Shown here one piece after another: positions 17,412 to 26,428 of a stretch of 64,000 nt of DNA (position 1 is its first letter; each line of letters opens with the position of its first letter). A model generated the notes under the pieces. The model had not been told where the DNA came from and made no database searches. It was given only the letters and a program-made list of their open reading frames with translations. The position numbers were made by a program, and so were the translations under genes. Location: NCBI GenBank assembly GCA_963827585.1, contig CAWHCK010000060.1, positions 186,001-250,000 of the forward strand, read 5' to 3'. Source of the stretch: VAZQ01 sp963827585. GTDB taxonomy: Bacteria; Pseudomonadota; Alphaproteobacteria; Rhizobiales; Xanthobacteraceae.

Positions 17412-18998
17412 GTGGATGTGAAAGTGCCGGAAGCGGACGAACGAGGTAAAGCGGCGGACAGTCGGATCCCCGAACAAGGGTCGTTCCCCGAGCTCGAGTT
17501 ATTCCGATCGGCGCTCGACGCCGGCCAGGTCGGCGTATGGTCCTGGGATCTTCGCGCCAATCGGATGACCTGGTCGACCAGGCTCGAGGACTTCCACGGG
17601 CTTGCCGAGCACAGCCTCGATGGCTCCCTCTCGATCATTCCCGACGAGTTTCCGTCCCAGGACGCAACCGGCGTCCTCGCCGCGATTCACAAGACCTTGC
17701 AGACGCGCGAGCCGTGCCGCCTGGAGTACCGCCTGCCCGGACAATCGGAGCACGAGGAGCGCTGGTTCGAGGCGTTGGTCACCCTCATCGTGCAGGATGG
17801 CACGGCGGTGCAACTGCTCGGCATGTGCCGCGACGTGACCGAACGCCTGCGCGTCAATCGCGAGGTTCGGGTGCGCGCGCGCCAGCAGGAGACGCTCGCG
17901 CGGCTCGGCGAGCGGGCCCTGACCGAAAGCGATTTGCAGAAGTTCTTCAACGAGGTGGTCACGACCGTCGGCGAGATTCTCGATGTCGAGCTGGCGAAGA
18001 TCCTCGAATTGCTGCCGGGCGATGCCGAGCTCCTGCTGCGCGCGGGCACCGGTTGGCGAGCGGGGCTGGTCGGGACCGCCAATGTGTCGACCGGCCGCGA
18101 AACCCAAGCCGGCTACACGCTTGCCTCGGGCCGCCCAGTGATCGTCGAGGATCTCGCGTCCGAGACGAGATTTTCGGGCGCGCCCCTGCTGCATGATCAC
18201 GGCGTCGTCAGCGGGCTCACCACCCCGATCGCCGGGCGCGATGGCCGCGCCTATGGCGTGCTCGGCGCGCACACGCGCAAGCGGCGCAAGTTCCACGATT
18301 ACGATGTTTCATTTCTGGCGGCGGTCGCCAATGTCGTGGCCGGAGCCATCCAGCGCCGGCAACTGGACCAACGTCATGAGTTGATGATCCGCGAGTTGCG
18401 CCACCGCTCGGGCAATCTTTTCTCGCAGCTGCTGGCCTTGTTCTCGCAGACTGCCAAGAATTCCCGCAGTGTTGCCGACCTCGTGGCGAAATATGAAGCC
18501 CGCGTCCTGGCCCTGGCGAACGCGCATCGCCTCATTACCGAGGGCGGATGGAAATCAACCTCGTTGAACGAGCTTCTCAACACGCTCCTTGCTCCCTTCC
18601 TCGATCGTATTTCGTTCAGCGGGCCCAACGTCTTCCTCGAGCCGGATCCGACCTTCGGCCTGAGCATGGCGGTGCACGAGCTCACCACCAACGCCAGCAA
18701 GCACGGCAGCCTGTCCCATCCGGCCGGTCGCGTCGATATGACGTGGTCGATCACGCGCACGCAGCAGGGTCTCACGCTGGTGCTCAACTGGAAGGAGAGC
18801 CATGGGCCCGCGCCCAGGCGCAGCAGACGCCCGGGTTTTGGCTCCCGGCTGATCAACATGGTGATCGAACGCCAGCTCAACGGCGAGGTGCAGCAATCGT
18901 TTGGGCCGGACGGATTGGTCGCCAAGCTCACCGTGCCGCTCACCCATGAGCGATGGCCGGGCCGTGCGCGCTCGACATCACCGATCAATCTGCCGTAG
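17412..18998 (+). CDS. PAS-GAF sensor histidine kinase of the HisKA_2/HWE type
   Basis: This is a 528-residue soluble kinase. A PAS-like domain covers about 30-148 (GQVGVWSWDLRANRMTWS, ending MCRDVTERL), a GAF domain about 165-315, then the phospho-accepting His331 in IRELRHRSGNLFSQLLALF, and an ATPase domain with the N-box MAVHELTTNASKHG and a late glycine loop PGFGSRLINMVI. The ELRHR..N pattern is that of HisKA_2/HWE kinases, which include the PhyK-type kinases that phosphorylate PhyR. GTG start at 17412, or GTG 17418. Its position 2.4 kb from phyR suggests, but does not prove, such a role. Confidence 0.9.
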   Translation: MDVKVPEADERGKAADSRIPEQGSFPELELFRSALDAGQVGVWSWDLRANRMTWSTRLEDFHGLAEHSLDGSLSIIPDEFPSQDATGVLAAIHKTLQTREPCRLEYRLPGQSEHEERWFEALVTLIVQDGTAVQLLGMCRDVTERLRVNREVRVRARQQETLARLGERALTESDLQKFFNEVVTTVGEILDVELAKILELLPGDAELLLRAGTGWRAGLVGTANVSTGRETQAGYTLASGRPVIVEDLASETRFSGAPLLHDHGVVSGLTTPIAGRDGRAYGVLGAHTRKRRKFHDYDVSFLAAVANVVAGAIQRRQLDQRHELMIRELRHRSGNLFSQLLALFSQTAKNSRSVADLVAKYEARVLALANAHRLITEGGWKSTSLNELLNTLLAPFLDRISFSGPNVFLEPDPTFGLSMAVHELTTNASKHGSLSHPAGRVDMTWSITRTQQGLTLVLNWKESHGPAPRRSRRPGFGSRLINMVIERQLNGEVQQSFGPDGLVAKLTVPLTHERWPGRARSTSPINLP

Positions 18999-19071
18999 GA
19001 CGAGGTAGCGGCGAGAATTTCAGCGGCGCCGCGAGCTCGCAGCGCCCCTCGCCCGCACCATTGATCCGACC

Positions 19072-20340
19072 CTATTTCTTCTTCGCGTCCTGGTAGGGAT
19101 AGATGATGTTGCCGGTCTTGTATTCCGCCGGCCATAGGATCACCTGGTGCGCGGTATCGCGGAACTGCGCGAGATCGTTGCCGGTCACCCCTTGAAACTG
19201 GGTGAAGAACTGCCGCGACTTGGTCCATTCGCCGTCTTTGCGGAAAGCGATCTCGCCGGCCACGGTGGAGAATTTGTTGGCGTGGATGTAGTCCGCGAGC
19301 TTGCCGTGATCGAGGCTTTTCGTTGCCTCGACCGCTTGCGCCAGCACCTCGCCGGCGGCATAGGCGAAGGGCGTAAATCCATAGCCTAGCGGATCGATGC
19401 CGCGCGCAGGCGCCTGGGCCTGATATTTGTCCAGCATGGCTTTGAGGCCCGGGAAATTGAGCGTCGGCGCGGGGATGAAGCTTTCCATGATCACCAGACC
19501 ATTGGTCAGCGGGCCGAGCTGCATCTTGATCGGGGTGGCGAGCAGCCCGACCATGGCGCCGCCGAACATCTTGGCGTTCAAACCGATTTCGTTCGCGGCG
19601 CGGACGATACCCACCGTGTCGGGCGGATAGGCGCAGGCGAAGACGAGATCCGGGTTGGTCGCCTGAATGGCGCGCACGATCGGCACCATATCGGTGGTGC
19701 CCGGCGGATAGCTCTTGTCGTAGACGATGTCGAAGCCCCCGGCCTTGGCGTTTTCGCGCGCGCCGTCGCAGGCCGTCTTGCCGAATTCGGCGTCGGCTCC
19801 GATGAGCGCGACCGTCTTCGGCTTGGGCGTCTGCGCGGCCGCAAGCTCGAACCAGCCCCTGGAAAAGGCCAACGTCCCCTCGTCCCCGCCCGGCACCATC
19901 GAGAAATACCTCGCATAGTTGAACTGGCGATTGACGTTCACGCCGAGCATGCTGATCGTCATCTTGTTGGTCTGCATGAGCACGGGCATGGCCGGCGCGA
20001 TCATGTTGGTGGCATAGGGCCCGAGCAGCAGGTCGACCTTGTCGACGCTGATGAGCTTGGTGTAGATGCCGGGCACGTTGTTGGGGTTGCTCTGGTCGTC
20101 GTAATAGACGAGCTCGACCGGGCGCCCCAGGAGCCCGCCTTTGGCGTTGACGTCGTCGCGCCAGATTTGCAGCGCCAGCTCGTTTTGCTTGCCGTTGGGC
20201 GCGACCGCCCCCGTCAGCGCCATGCTGAAGCCGACCTTGATCGGATCGGCCGCGCGCGCGGGGCCCGCGGCCCACAGCAGAACGGCGGATAGAATGGCGA
20301 GCGCGGCGCACGAAACGGCGCGTGTGGTGGTGGCAAACAT
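19072..20340 (-). CDS. ABC transporter periplasmic substrate-binding protein, LivJ type
   Basis: This 422-residue receptor has a signal peptide (MFATTTRAVSCAALAILSAV...ARAAD) and a type I periplasmic-binding domain: PIKVGFSMALTGAVAPNGKQ, AKGGLLGRPVELVYYDDQSN, LLLGPYATNMIAPAMPV and a C-lobe ending NIIYPYQDAKKK. The ATG at 20340 follows GGAGGAGA. The permease and ATPase genes are not adjacent, so it is an orphan receptor, or the transporter lies elsewhere. Such receptors bind amino acids, amides, urea or aromatic acids; the ligand is unknown. Confidence 0.92.
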   Translation of the reverse strand: MFATTTRAVSCAALAILSAVLLWAAGPARAADPIKVGFSMALTGAVAPNGKQNELALQIWRDDVNAKGGLLGRPVELVYYDDQSNPNNVPGIYTKLISVDKVDLLLGPYATNMIAPAMPVLMQTNKMTISMLGVNVNRQFNYARYFSMVPGGDEGTLAFSRGWFELAAAQTPKPKTVALIGADAEFGKTACDGARENAKAGGFDIVYDKSYPPGTTDMVPIVRAIQATNPDLVFACAYPPDTVGIVRAANEIGLNAKMFGGAMVGLLATPIKMQLGPLTNGLVIMESFIPAPTLNFPGLKAMLDKYQAQAPARGIDPLGYGFTPFAYAAGEVLAQAVEATKSLDHGKLADYIHANKFSTVAGEIAFRKDGEWTKSRQFFTQFQGVTGNDLAQFRDTAHQVILWPAEYKTGNIIYPYQDAKKK

Positions 20341-20895
20341 CGGCTGATCTCCTCCCGGCGTGCGGCGGCGGCATCGACCGCCGGGCGCCTCTTGGCGCGT
20401 TTCGCCCGCACCGGCGAAGTCTATCCTGCGCACGGCCGCGGGGCGACAGCTCTTCGTCAAAGCGGGCCGATGTGCCGCGGGCAAACCGCTGACGCCGGCG
20501 CGGGCACCGCCGACTCGAGCGACTCAGCGGGCACCCTCGACTCAAGCGACTCGAGAGACTCTGGAAATCGGCTGCAACGGTATTGCTGGGTAGGTCAGCG
20601 GCGGTGGTCAGTGCTCGAATATTGTCCACGGCGGCCGAGAATTCGGCAATTGGTCGGTCAAAGACCTGCCTCGACGCCGATCCGGTGATATTTGTGCAAC
20701 ACCCGCCTGAAAACGATCCCCTGTGCCGGTGATTCAAGCGCTTTTCGATTGTGTCACGAAGGCGGTTGGAGCATTTTTTAACCGTGCAGCGGTGGAAACC
20801 GCTCTGGCTAAGTTGGTGCGAAGACAGGGGGGCATCCCTCGGTTACTCCACCCGGAGTTTTCCGGAGATGCTGTCCAAACACAAGGGGATTAGTC
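20341..20895. other. long intergenic region with short imperfect repeats
   Basis: These 555 bases contain no convincing gene. Between about 20510 and 20565 there is an imperfect tandem array of CGACTC-like units (CGACTCGAGCGACTC, CGACTCAAGCGACTCGAG). A T-run and short palindrome (ATTTTTTAACCGTGC, GGTGGAAACCGC) precede the small secreted protein gene and may be part of its promoter or an upstream terminator. Confidence 0.4.
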
Positions 20896-21081
20896 ATGCT
20901 GAAGATTCTATCCGTAATAACGGCTGCATCCTTGGCCATGCTGAGCGCAGCCGCCGCCGCCGATCTGCCGCGTAAGGAGCCGCCCCCGCCGGTGGCCCCT
21001 GTCGGCAAGGCTCCGATCGGAAAGTTTCCGATCGGCAAAGGCGTCGGCAAGTATCCGGCGCCTGTCGTGAGCAAAGGCTAA
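20896..21081 (+). CDS. small secreted Pro/Gly/Lys-rich protein, unknown function
   Basis: This is a 61-residue protein. Residues 1-22 form a signal peptide (MLKILSVITAASLAMLSAAA, cleavage near AAAD). The mature part is a low-complexity stretch: KEPPPPVAPVGK, then repeated G-K-x-P-I-G-K units (GKAPIGKFPIGKGVGK). GGGGAT lies before the ATG at the usual distance. No enzyme fold is possible at this length. It may be periplasmic or envelope-associated. No family is recognised. Confidence 0.7.
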   Translation: MLKILSVITAASLAMLSAAAAADLPRKEPPPPVAPVGKAPIGKFPIGKGVGKYPAPVVSKG

Positions 21082-21100
21082 TACGACTGATGTCACCGAA

Positions 21101-21144
21101 GGGGTGCTCACGTCGCTGCAACAAGCAGAGCTCGTGAGCACCCC
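21101..21144 (+). terminator. long inverted repeat after the small secreted protein gene
   Basis: A 12-base perfect stem GGGGTGCTCACG / CGTGAGCACCCC encloses 20 bases. It lacks a T-run, so it may be a terminator of another kind or a transcript-stabilising hairpin. Confidence 0.45.
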
Positions 21145-21227
21145 CCGGGGACATCGCTTCGGGGAAGCGTAATGCGCTTGCCGCTATCGGCTGCCGCCGA
21201 AGCGGAGCATGGTTAGGGGAGCCAGCA

Positions 21228-21938
21228 ATGCAAGATCGTCCGACGAGAAGGGGCGGCCTCGGCCTCATGATGGGCTTGTGTGTGGTCGCGCTCTCCGCGG
21301 GGCTGGCCGTACAGCCCGCCAGCGCGCAAGACACATCTGACACACCTGCTCCGGCAGTGAACAGCGCCAAGCCGCAGAGCGGCAAGATGGTGTACTACGT
21401 CGATTTCCGTGCACGGACGGCAGCGAGCTATGGCCATGCCTTCGTGTGGTATGGGCGCTCGGATCAGCGCCAGATCGAAGTCGCGGGCCTCCATCCCGCC
21501 AGCGACAGCGTTATTCCGTATCTGATCGGCCACGTGCTCCCGGTCCTATCCGAAACCGGAAAGAGCTACGGCGATCTGGACGAGCAGTATTTGACTGCCA
21601 GCTATCGCGTCTACATGAGCGAAGCCGAAGGCAAGCGGGTCTTCGCATACATCAAACGTCTGCAGGCCACGTCGCCGGTCTGGAACGCCGCCACCTGGAA
21701 CTGCGTCGCGTTCATCCAGTCCATCGCGCGAGAAATGGGCCTGCGAGTGCCGGGCAATCATCTGCTGTATCCGGAAGATTGGGTGAACCAGCTGCGCGCG
21801 CTCAACGGCGGACGGCGCCAGATGGCGACCCAGCCGACCGCGCAGGCTCCGGCCGCGCAGAGCCCTTCACGCTCCCGCCCAGAGGCCTGCTGCCTCGGCG
21901 CGGAAGCCCGCAGCGCCGACGCCGATGCAGACGGTTGA
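21228..21938 (+). CDS. secreted protein with possible papain-like (NlpC/P60 or LRAT-like) fold
   Basis: This 236-residue protein has a signal peptide (residues 1 to about 33, ending PASAQ). The mature domain has VYYVDFRARTAASYGHAFVWY with a conserved-looking His, and later SPVWNAATWNCVAFIQSIAR with a Cys. The order His then Cys, with hydrophobic context, resembles permuted papain-like domains, but catalysis is an inference. The C-terminal 35 residues are low complexity. A strong terminator follows at 21992. The start ATG 21228 is preceded by GGGGAG. Confidence 0.7.
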   Translation: MQDRPTRRGGLGLMMGLCVVALSAGLAVQPASAQDTSDTPAPAVNSAKPQSGKMVYYVDFRARTAASYGHAFVWYGRSDQRQIEVAGLHPASDSVIPYLIGHVLPVLSETGKSYGDLDEQYLTASYRVYMSEAEGKRVFAYIKRLQATSPVWNAATWNCVAFIQSIAREMGLRVPGNHLLYPEDWVNQLRALNGGRRQMATQPTAQAPAAQSPSRSRPEACCLGAEARSADADADG

Positions 21939-21991
21939 GGCCAATCCGCGCACCTGACCGGTCGCTGCGTAAGGAATTGGGGCGACCCATT

Positions 21992-22020
21992 GCGGAGGCT
22001 TTCGGGCCTCCGCTTTCGTT
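21992..22020 (+). terminator. Rho-independent terminator
   Basis: A perfect eight-base stem GCGGAGGC / GCCTCCGC with a six-base loop is followed by TTTCGTT, 54 bases after the secreted protein stop. Confidence 0.8.
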
Positions 22021-22216
22021 ATGGGCGCATCTCGACCCGGAGCGGGCTGGCGAGCCGTACCAATGGAACTTTCGCGATTCGCCAAATCCGGCCTGCTGCA
22101 TCCGGCGAGAAATTTCCCGCCGACTGCGGGCCTTTCTCGTCATGCGCCACTATGTTAGGGTCGTTGCAGTTGAATTTGCATCTCCCGTACGCGCGCTGGG
22201 AGTGGGGACTATCGGC

Positions 22217-24016
22217 ATGGTGGGTGCATCGGCGCAGCCGACGCGGCGCTTCCAACTGGTTTTGATCAAGCCGTCGCACTACGACGACGACGGATACGTC
22301 ATCCAGTGGATGCGCGCGTTCGTTCCGTCGAATACGCTGGCGGTCCTATACAGCCTCGGCCGCGACTCGGCCCTGCGCGGCGTGCTCGGACCCGACACCG
22401 CCATCGACATCACGGTGATCGACGAGATCCACACGCGGGTCAAAATCAATCAGCTGCTCGCCCTGTTTCGACGCCACGGCGGATTCGGCCTGCTGGCTCT
22501 GGTCGGGGTGCAATCGAACCAGTATCCGCGCGCCCTCGATATCGCCCGCCCGTTCCGCGCGGCCGGCGTGCCGGTGATGGTCGGCGGATTCCACGTGTCC
22601 GGCTGCCTCGCCATGCTGCCGGAGATGCAGGCCGACCTGAAGAAGACCCTCGACATGGGCGTGAGCATGTTCGCCGGCGAGCTGGAAGGACGGACGGACC
22701 GCATCCTTCAGGACGCGGCCAATGGGACGCTGCAACCGATCTACAACTACCTGAAGGACCTGCCGTCGCTCGAATCCGAGCCGACCCCGATCCTGCCGGT
22801 CGAGCATCTCAGAAAGACCTTCCAGGCGTTGGCAAGCTTCGACGCCGGCCGCGGCTGTCCCTATCAATGTTCGTTCTGCACCATCATCAATGTGCAGGGC
22901 CGGAAATCCCGGCGCCGTTCAGCCGACGACGTCGAGCGGACGATCCGGGAGCACTACGTTCAGGGCATCCGCCACTTTTTCATCACCGACGACAATCTCG
23001 CCCGCAACAAGGACTGGGAGGCGATCTTCGACCGGATCATCATGTTGCGCGAACGCGAAAACATGAACATCCGGCTGATGGTGCAGGTCGACACGCTGTG
23101 CCACAAGATCCCGAACTTCATCGAGAAGGCCGCCCGCGCCGGCACCAACCGCGTGCTGGTCGGCCTGGAAAGCATCAACGCGGCGAACCTGCTCGCCGCC
23201 AAGAAGCGCCAGAACAAGATCACCGAGTACCGCACGATGCTGCTCGCCTGGAAGAAGGCGGGGGCGATCACCACGGCCGGCTACATCCTCGGCTTTCCCT
23301 TCGATACCCCCGAATCGATTCGCGAGGACATCGCGATTATCCAGAAGGAGCTGCCGCTCGACATCCTCGAATTCTTCTGCCTCACCCCCCTGCCGGGATC
23401 GGAGGACCACAAGGTGCTGTGGCAGAAGGGCGAGTGGATGCACGAGGACATGAACCTCTATGACGGCGAGCACGCGGTCTCCCATCATCCCAACATGAGC
23501 AAGGAAGAATGGGAGCAGGTCTATCGCTCCGCCTGGGACACCTACTACACGCCCGAGCACATGGAGACGATCCTGCGGCGCGGGGCGGCCACCGATTGCA
23601 GCATGTCCCGCCTCGTAAGCTTCGTATTCCTGTTCTGCTCATCGGTACCGCTGGAAAACGCGCATCCGCTGCAAGGCGGCCTGCTGCGCCGCAAGTACCG
23701 GCGCGACCGCCGCCCCGGGATGCCGATCGAGCCGATCTGGTCGTTCTATCCGAAATACGTCTGGAATTTCGTGAGCAAATATTCCCGCGCGGTGCGCCTC
23801 CTGCTCTGGCTCCACTTCACGAATAAGCGCGTCCAGAGCGACCCGAATCGCTACTCCTACATGGATCTGGCGATGACCCCGGTGACCGAGGACGAGACCG
23901 AGAAGCTCGAACTGTTCACCCACAGCGATGCCGCCCGCCAGGCGGTCGCCCACGCCCACAAGATCGAGCAGCTGACCGGCACCCACCGAGGGGCAAAAGC
24001 CGACGCCCTCACCTAG
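22217..24016 (+). CDS. B12-binding-domain radical SAM protein
   Basis: This protein of about 599 residues has an N-terminal B12-binding-like domain (FQLVLIKPSHYDDDGYVIQW, IDEIHTRV, VGVQSNQYPRALDIAR, VPVMVGGFHVSG) and a radical SAM core with the [4Fe-4S] motif GRGCPYQCSFCTI (Cys214, Cys218, Cys221), then FFITDDNLARNKDWE and GLESINAANL. ATG at 22217 follows GGGGACT; an upstream in-frame ATG at 22142 is possible. Family members are methyltransferases or other cobalamin-dependent radical enzymes. The substrate is unknown. It converges with the SGNH hydrolase gene 3 bases away. Confidence 0.88.
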   Translation: MVGASAQPTRRFQLVLIKPSHYDDDGYVIQWMRAFVPSNTLAVLYSLGRDSALRGVLGPDTAIDITVIDEIHTRVKINQLLALFRRHGGFGLLALVGVQSNQYPRALDIARPFRAAGVPVMVGGFHVSGCLAMLPEMQADLKKTLDMGVSMFAGELEGRTDRILQDAANGTLQPIYNYLKDLPSLESEPTPILPVEHLRKTFQALASFDAGRGCPYQCSFCTIINVQGRKSRRRSADDVERTIREHYVQGIRHFFITDDNLARNKDWEAIFDRIIMLRERENMNIRLMVQVDTLCHKIPNFIEKAARAGTNRVLVGLESINAANLLAAKKRQNKITEYRTMLLAWKKAGAITTAGYILGFPFDTPESIREDIAIIQKELPLDILEFFCLTPLPGSEDHKVLWQKGEWMHEDMNLYDGEHAVSHHPNMSKEEWEQVYRSAWDTYYTPEHMETILRRGAATDCSMSRLVSFVFLFCSSVPLENAHPLQGGLLRRKYRRDRRPGMPIEPIWSFYPKYVWNFVSKYSRAVRLLLWLHFTNKRVQSDPNRYSYMDLAMTPVTEDETEKLELFTHSDAARQAVAHAHKIEQLTGTHRGAKADALT

Positions 24017-24019
24017 GCT

Positions 24020-24779
24020 TCACCGTGCGCCGGCGTGGATGGCCCGCGCGAGCGCCCGCCCGACACAATCATAGCCGGCAGCGGAGTTGTGCAGCCCGTC
24101 CCACGATACGAGCGCGCCCGACGGCAGACCGGCGTCGATCGAGCGGCGCATGAGGTCAAAGCGCGGAAACAGGCCCACGCGCTCGCTGCGCGCCACCTCG
24201 GCGATGATCGCCTGCATGACCGAATGGTGCGAGGCGGCGAGCACGATGGGAGCGTATTGCAGGTCCATCAGGATGACGTCGCAGCCGCCGGCCTTGAGCG
24301 TTCGTACGCCCGCCGCGACCCGGTCCTTGAGGCCGTCGGCGCTTCCGCCCCAGGCCACATCGTTGGTGCCGAGTTGCCAGATGACGAGGTCGGGGCCGTG
24401 GGCGAGCACGTCGCGCTCGAAGCGGGCCATGCTGCCCGTCACCGTCTCGCCGATGCGGCCGCTGTTGATGATCTCGAGACGCGCGGCCGGCCGCAGCCTT
24501 GCGAGTTCGCGCCGCAGCACCTCGGGATAGGTCGCGGTCGGGCTCAAGACCCACAGACCCGTGGTGGAGGACGAGCCGACCGCCACCATCCTCAGCGAGC
24601 TCGCCGGCTTTGAGGCGCCCAGCCGTGCGCGGCAGCGCAACGCCCAGGGACAGGCTTCGGTTTGCCGCCAGGCAGGTCTCGGCATCGGACGGGCTCGCCG
24701 GAGCTTGCCCATGCGCGCCCTCGGCGGCCGCGATCGAGAGCGCCACAGCCGCGCAGGCCGTCCGGATGCAGCGACGCAT
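24020..24779 (-). CDS. SGNH/GDSL-family hydrolase (frameshifted)
   Basis: The N-terminus (signal peptide MRRCIRTACAAVALSIAAAEG) and the catalytic domain lie in two frames joined near 24600, where one extra base is likely. Catalytic blocks are MVAVGSSSTTG (block I serine), INSGRIGETV (block II glycine), WQLGTNDVAW (block III asparagine) and SWDGLHNSAAG (block V Asp-x-x-His). It is an exported esterase or lipase-like enzyme of about 253 residues, possibly deacetylating a polysaccharide. Confidence 0.83.
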
Positions 24780-24968
24780 CGACGCCGAGCCGCGCGACTG
24801 GTTTGGTTCTTGCACCCCGGTGTTCCCCGGATGGGCTGCGGATGCTTGCATTCCGCTGGCTCCCCCCAAAGCAGCATCGTATGGGTTAACGACGAATTGG
24901 GGCCCTGGTGGGGCTCGCCTTCATAGGGTGTACAAGCACCGACAGTGCGATGCGTCGGGACGAATTTC

Positions 24969-25795
24969 ATGGTGAATGAAACGAAAGAAGCGACGCGTCC
25001 GGCGATCGTGGTGACGGGGGCCTCGTCGGGAATCGGGCAGGCCATCGCCCGGGTCGCAGCGCGCGACGGCGTTTTTCTGCTGCTGGTGGGCCGCTCGCAG
25101 CCGGCACTCGACGGGCTCGTGGCGGAGCTCGTTGCCGGCGGCGCGCAAGCGGCCGCCCTTCCCCTCGACCTGCTCGATGCCCATGCCCTTGAACGCGTCG
25201 AACGCGCGCTGTCCGAGCACGGCCTCTACTGCGACGTCCTCGTCAACAGCGCCGGCTTGGGAATGTACGGACCCGCGGCCGGCGCTCCACGCAGCGAGCA
25301 GCTCGACGTTCTCGATGTCAACGTGCGGGCATTGACCGAGATGACGCTGCGATTCCTTCCCGACATGATTGCGCGCGGACGCGGGGGCGTGCTCAATCTC
25401 GGCTCCATCACCGGCTACGCGCCAGGGCCGAACATGGCGGTCTATTACGCATCGAAGGCCTATGTGAATTCTTTCTCCGCCGCGCTCGCGTCCGAAGTCG
25501 GCCGGCACCGGCGTCACCGTCACCTGCCTCGCTCCGGGCGTCGTGCGGACGCCGTTTTTCGCGCGCTGTTCGGTCGGGCAAACCCGCATGATGAAGTTGA
25601 TGCCTCGATCGGACGTGGCGGACACCGCCGAGGCCGGCTGGCGCGCGTTCAAGGCAGGACAGCCCCTTGTCATCCCGAGATTGGGTGACCGCATGATCAT
25701 GGGCTTCGTCAGGCTGTTGCCGCGCAGCGTCCTGTTGGGGCTGGTCAGCGTCCTGCAACGACCGGTCAAATCGCGGTCGGCGCAGAGCGACAATT
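24969..25795 (+). CDS. short-chain dehydrogenase/reductase (frameshifted)
   Basis: This classical SDR has a nucleotide-binding motif VVTGASSGIGQ, NSAGLG, and the catalytic triad with LNLGSITGY (Ser) and YYASKAY (Tyr-x-x-x-Lys). Near 25500 the frame breaks: removing one G from GTCGGCCGGCACC restores EVAGTGVTVTCLAPGVVRTP. The downstream frame continues MMKLMPRSDVADTAEAGWRA to SVLLGLVSVLQRPVKS. No stop follows soon in that frame, so the 3' end is uncertain and a second indel is likely. ATG at 24969. Substrate unknown. Confidence 0.8.
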
Positions 25796-25843
25796 CGGTT
25801 CATTGCCCGCGACCGGTCAACCGGATTGCAGCAGTGGTCAGGC

Positions 25844-26428
25844 CTAATAGATGCCCGGAACGATCCGTGACGTCCGGGCCATGTAGCGGCGGTAATCGTC
25901 GCCGAAGGTTTCGATCATCAGCGCCTCCTCGCGTCCGACCCGCAGAAAGAACAGCGTTCCGAAGCCGATCAGGCCGGCCGGGCCCGCGATCCAGTTCGGC
26001 AGGAGCAGCGCCTGCGCCACGGCCCAAAGCCAGAAGGCCGAATACATGGGATGCCGCACCCGGCCATAGACGCCGTTCGTCACCAGCGTGTGCTGGTCGC
26101 GCACTTCCAGCGTCACCGACCAGTTGCGCCCGAGATCCTTGTGCGTTCGATGGAACAGCCAGAGCGCGGCGGCGAACAGCGCGGCGCCGAGCCACGCTTG
26201 CCAGGGGCGGAAAGGGTAGTTTGCGAAGCGCGGTGCATTGCTGAGCACGTAGACGAACGGAACGATCCCCAGCCCGGTGGCCGAGATCGCCATCAGCACG
26301 ACCTCGCGGCCGCGATCGCTGCGCCGCAGCTTCGGGGTGCCCCGTGCGCGGCGGTCATGGGGATAGCGGATGATGAACCAGCCGACGACGCCGAGAACCC
26401 AGATCACCTTGGCGACGAGCGGCGTCAT
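25844..26428 (-). CDS. isoprenylcysteine carboxyl methyltransferase-like membrane protein
   Basis: This 194-residue membrane protein begins MTPLVAKVIWVLGVVGWFII and has several helices, then the ICMT/PEMT signature LVTNGVYGRVRHPMYSAFWLWA and the C-terminal REEALMIETFGDDYRRYMAR. In bacteria this family methylates unknown small molecules or lipids using SAM. As read, the frame continues upstream without a stop into the hydrolase gene. A separate start at 26428 is proposed because ATGA would overlap the hydrolase stop after correcting one base near 26450. A fusion cannot be excluded. Confidence 0.78.
   Translation of the reverse strand: MTPLVAKVIWVLGVVGWFIIRYPHDRRARGTPKLRRSDRGREVVLMAISATGLGIVPFVYVLSNAPRFANYPFRPWQAWLGAALFAAALWLFHRTHKDLGRNWSVTLEVRDQHTLVTNGVYGRVRHPMYSAFWLWAVAQALLLPNWIAGPAGLIGFGTLFFLRVGREEALMIETFGDDYRRYMARTSRIVPGIY

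Noticed and set aside
20510..20570. A minisatellite or coding repeat of CGACTC units
   Set aside because: Too short and imperfect; no frame with a start site and ribosome-binding site covers it.
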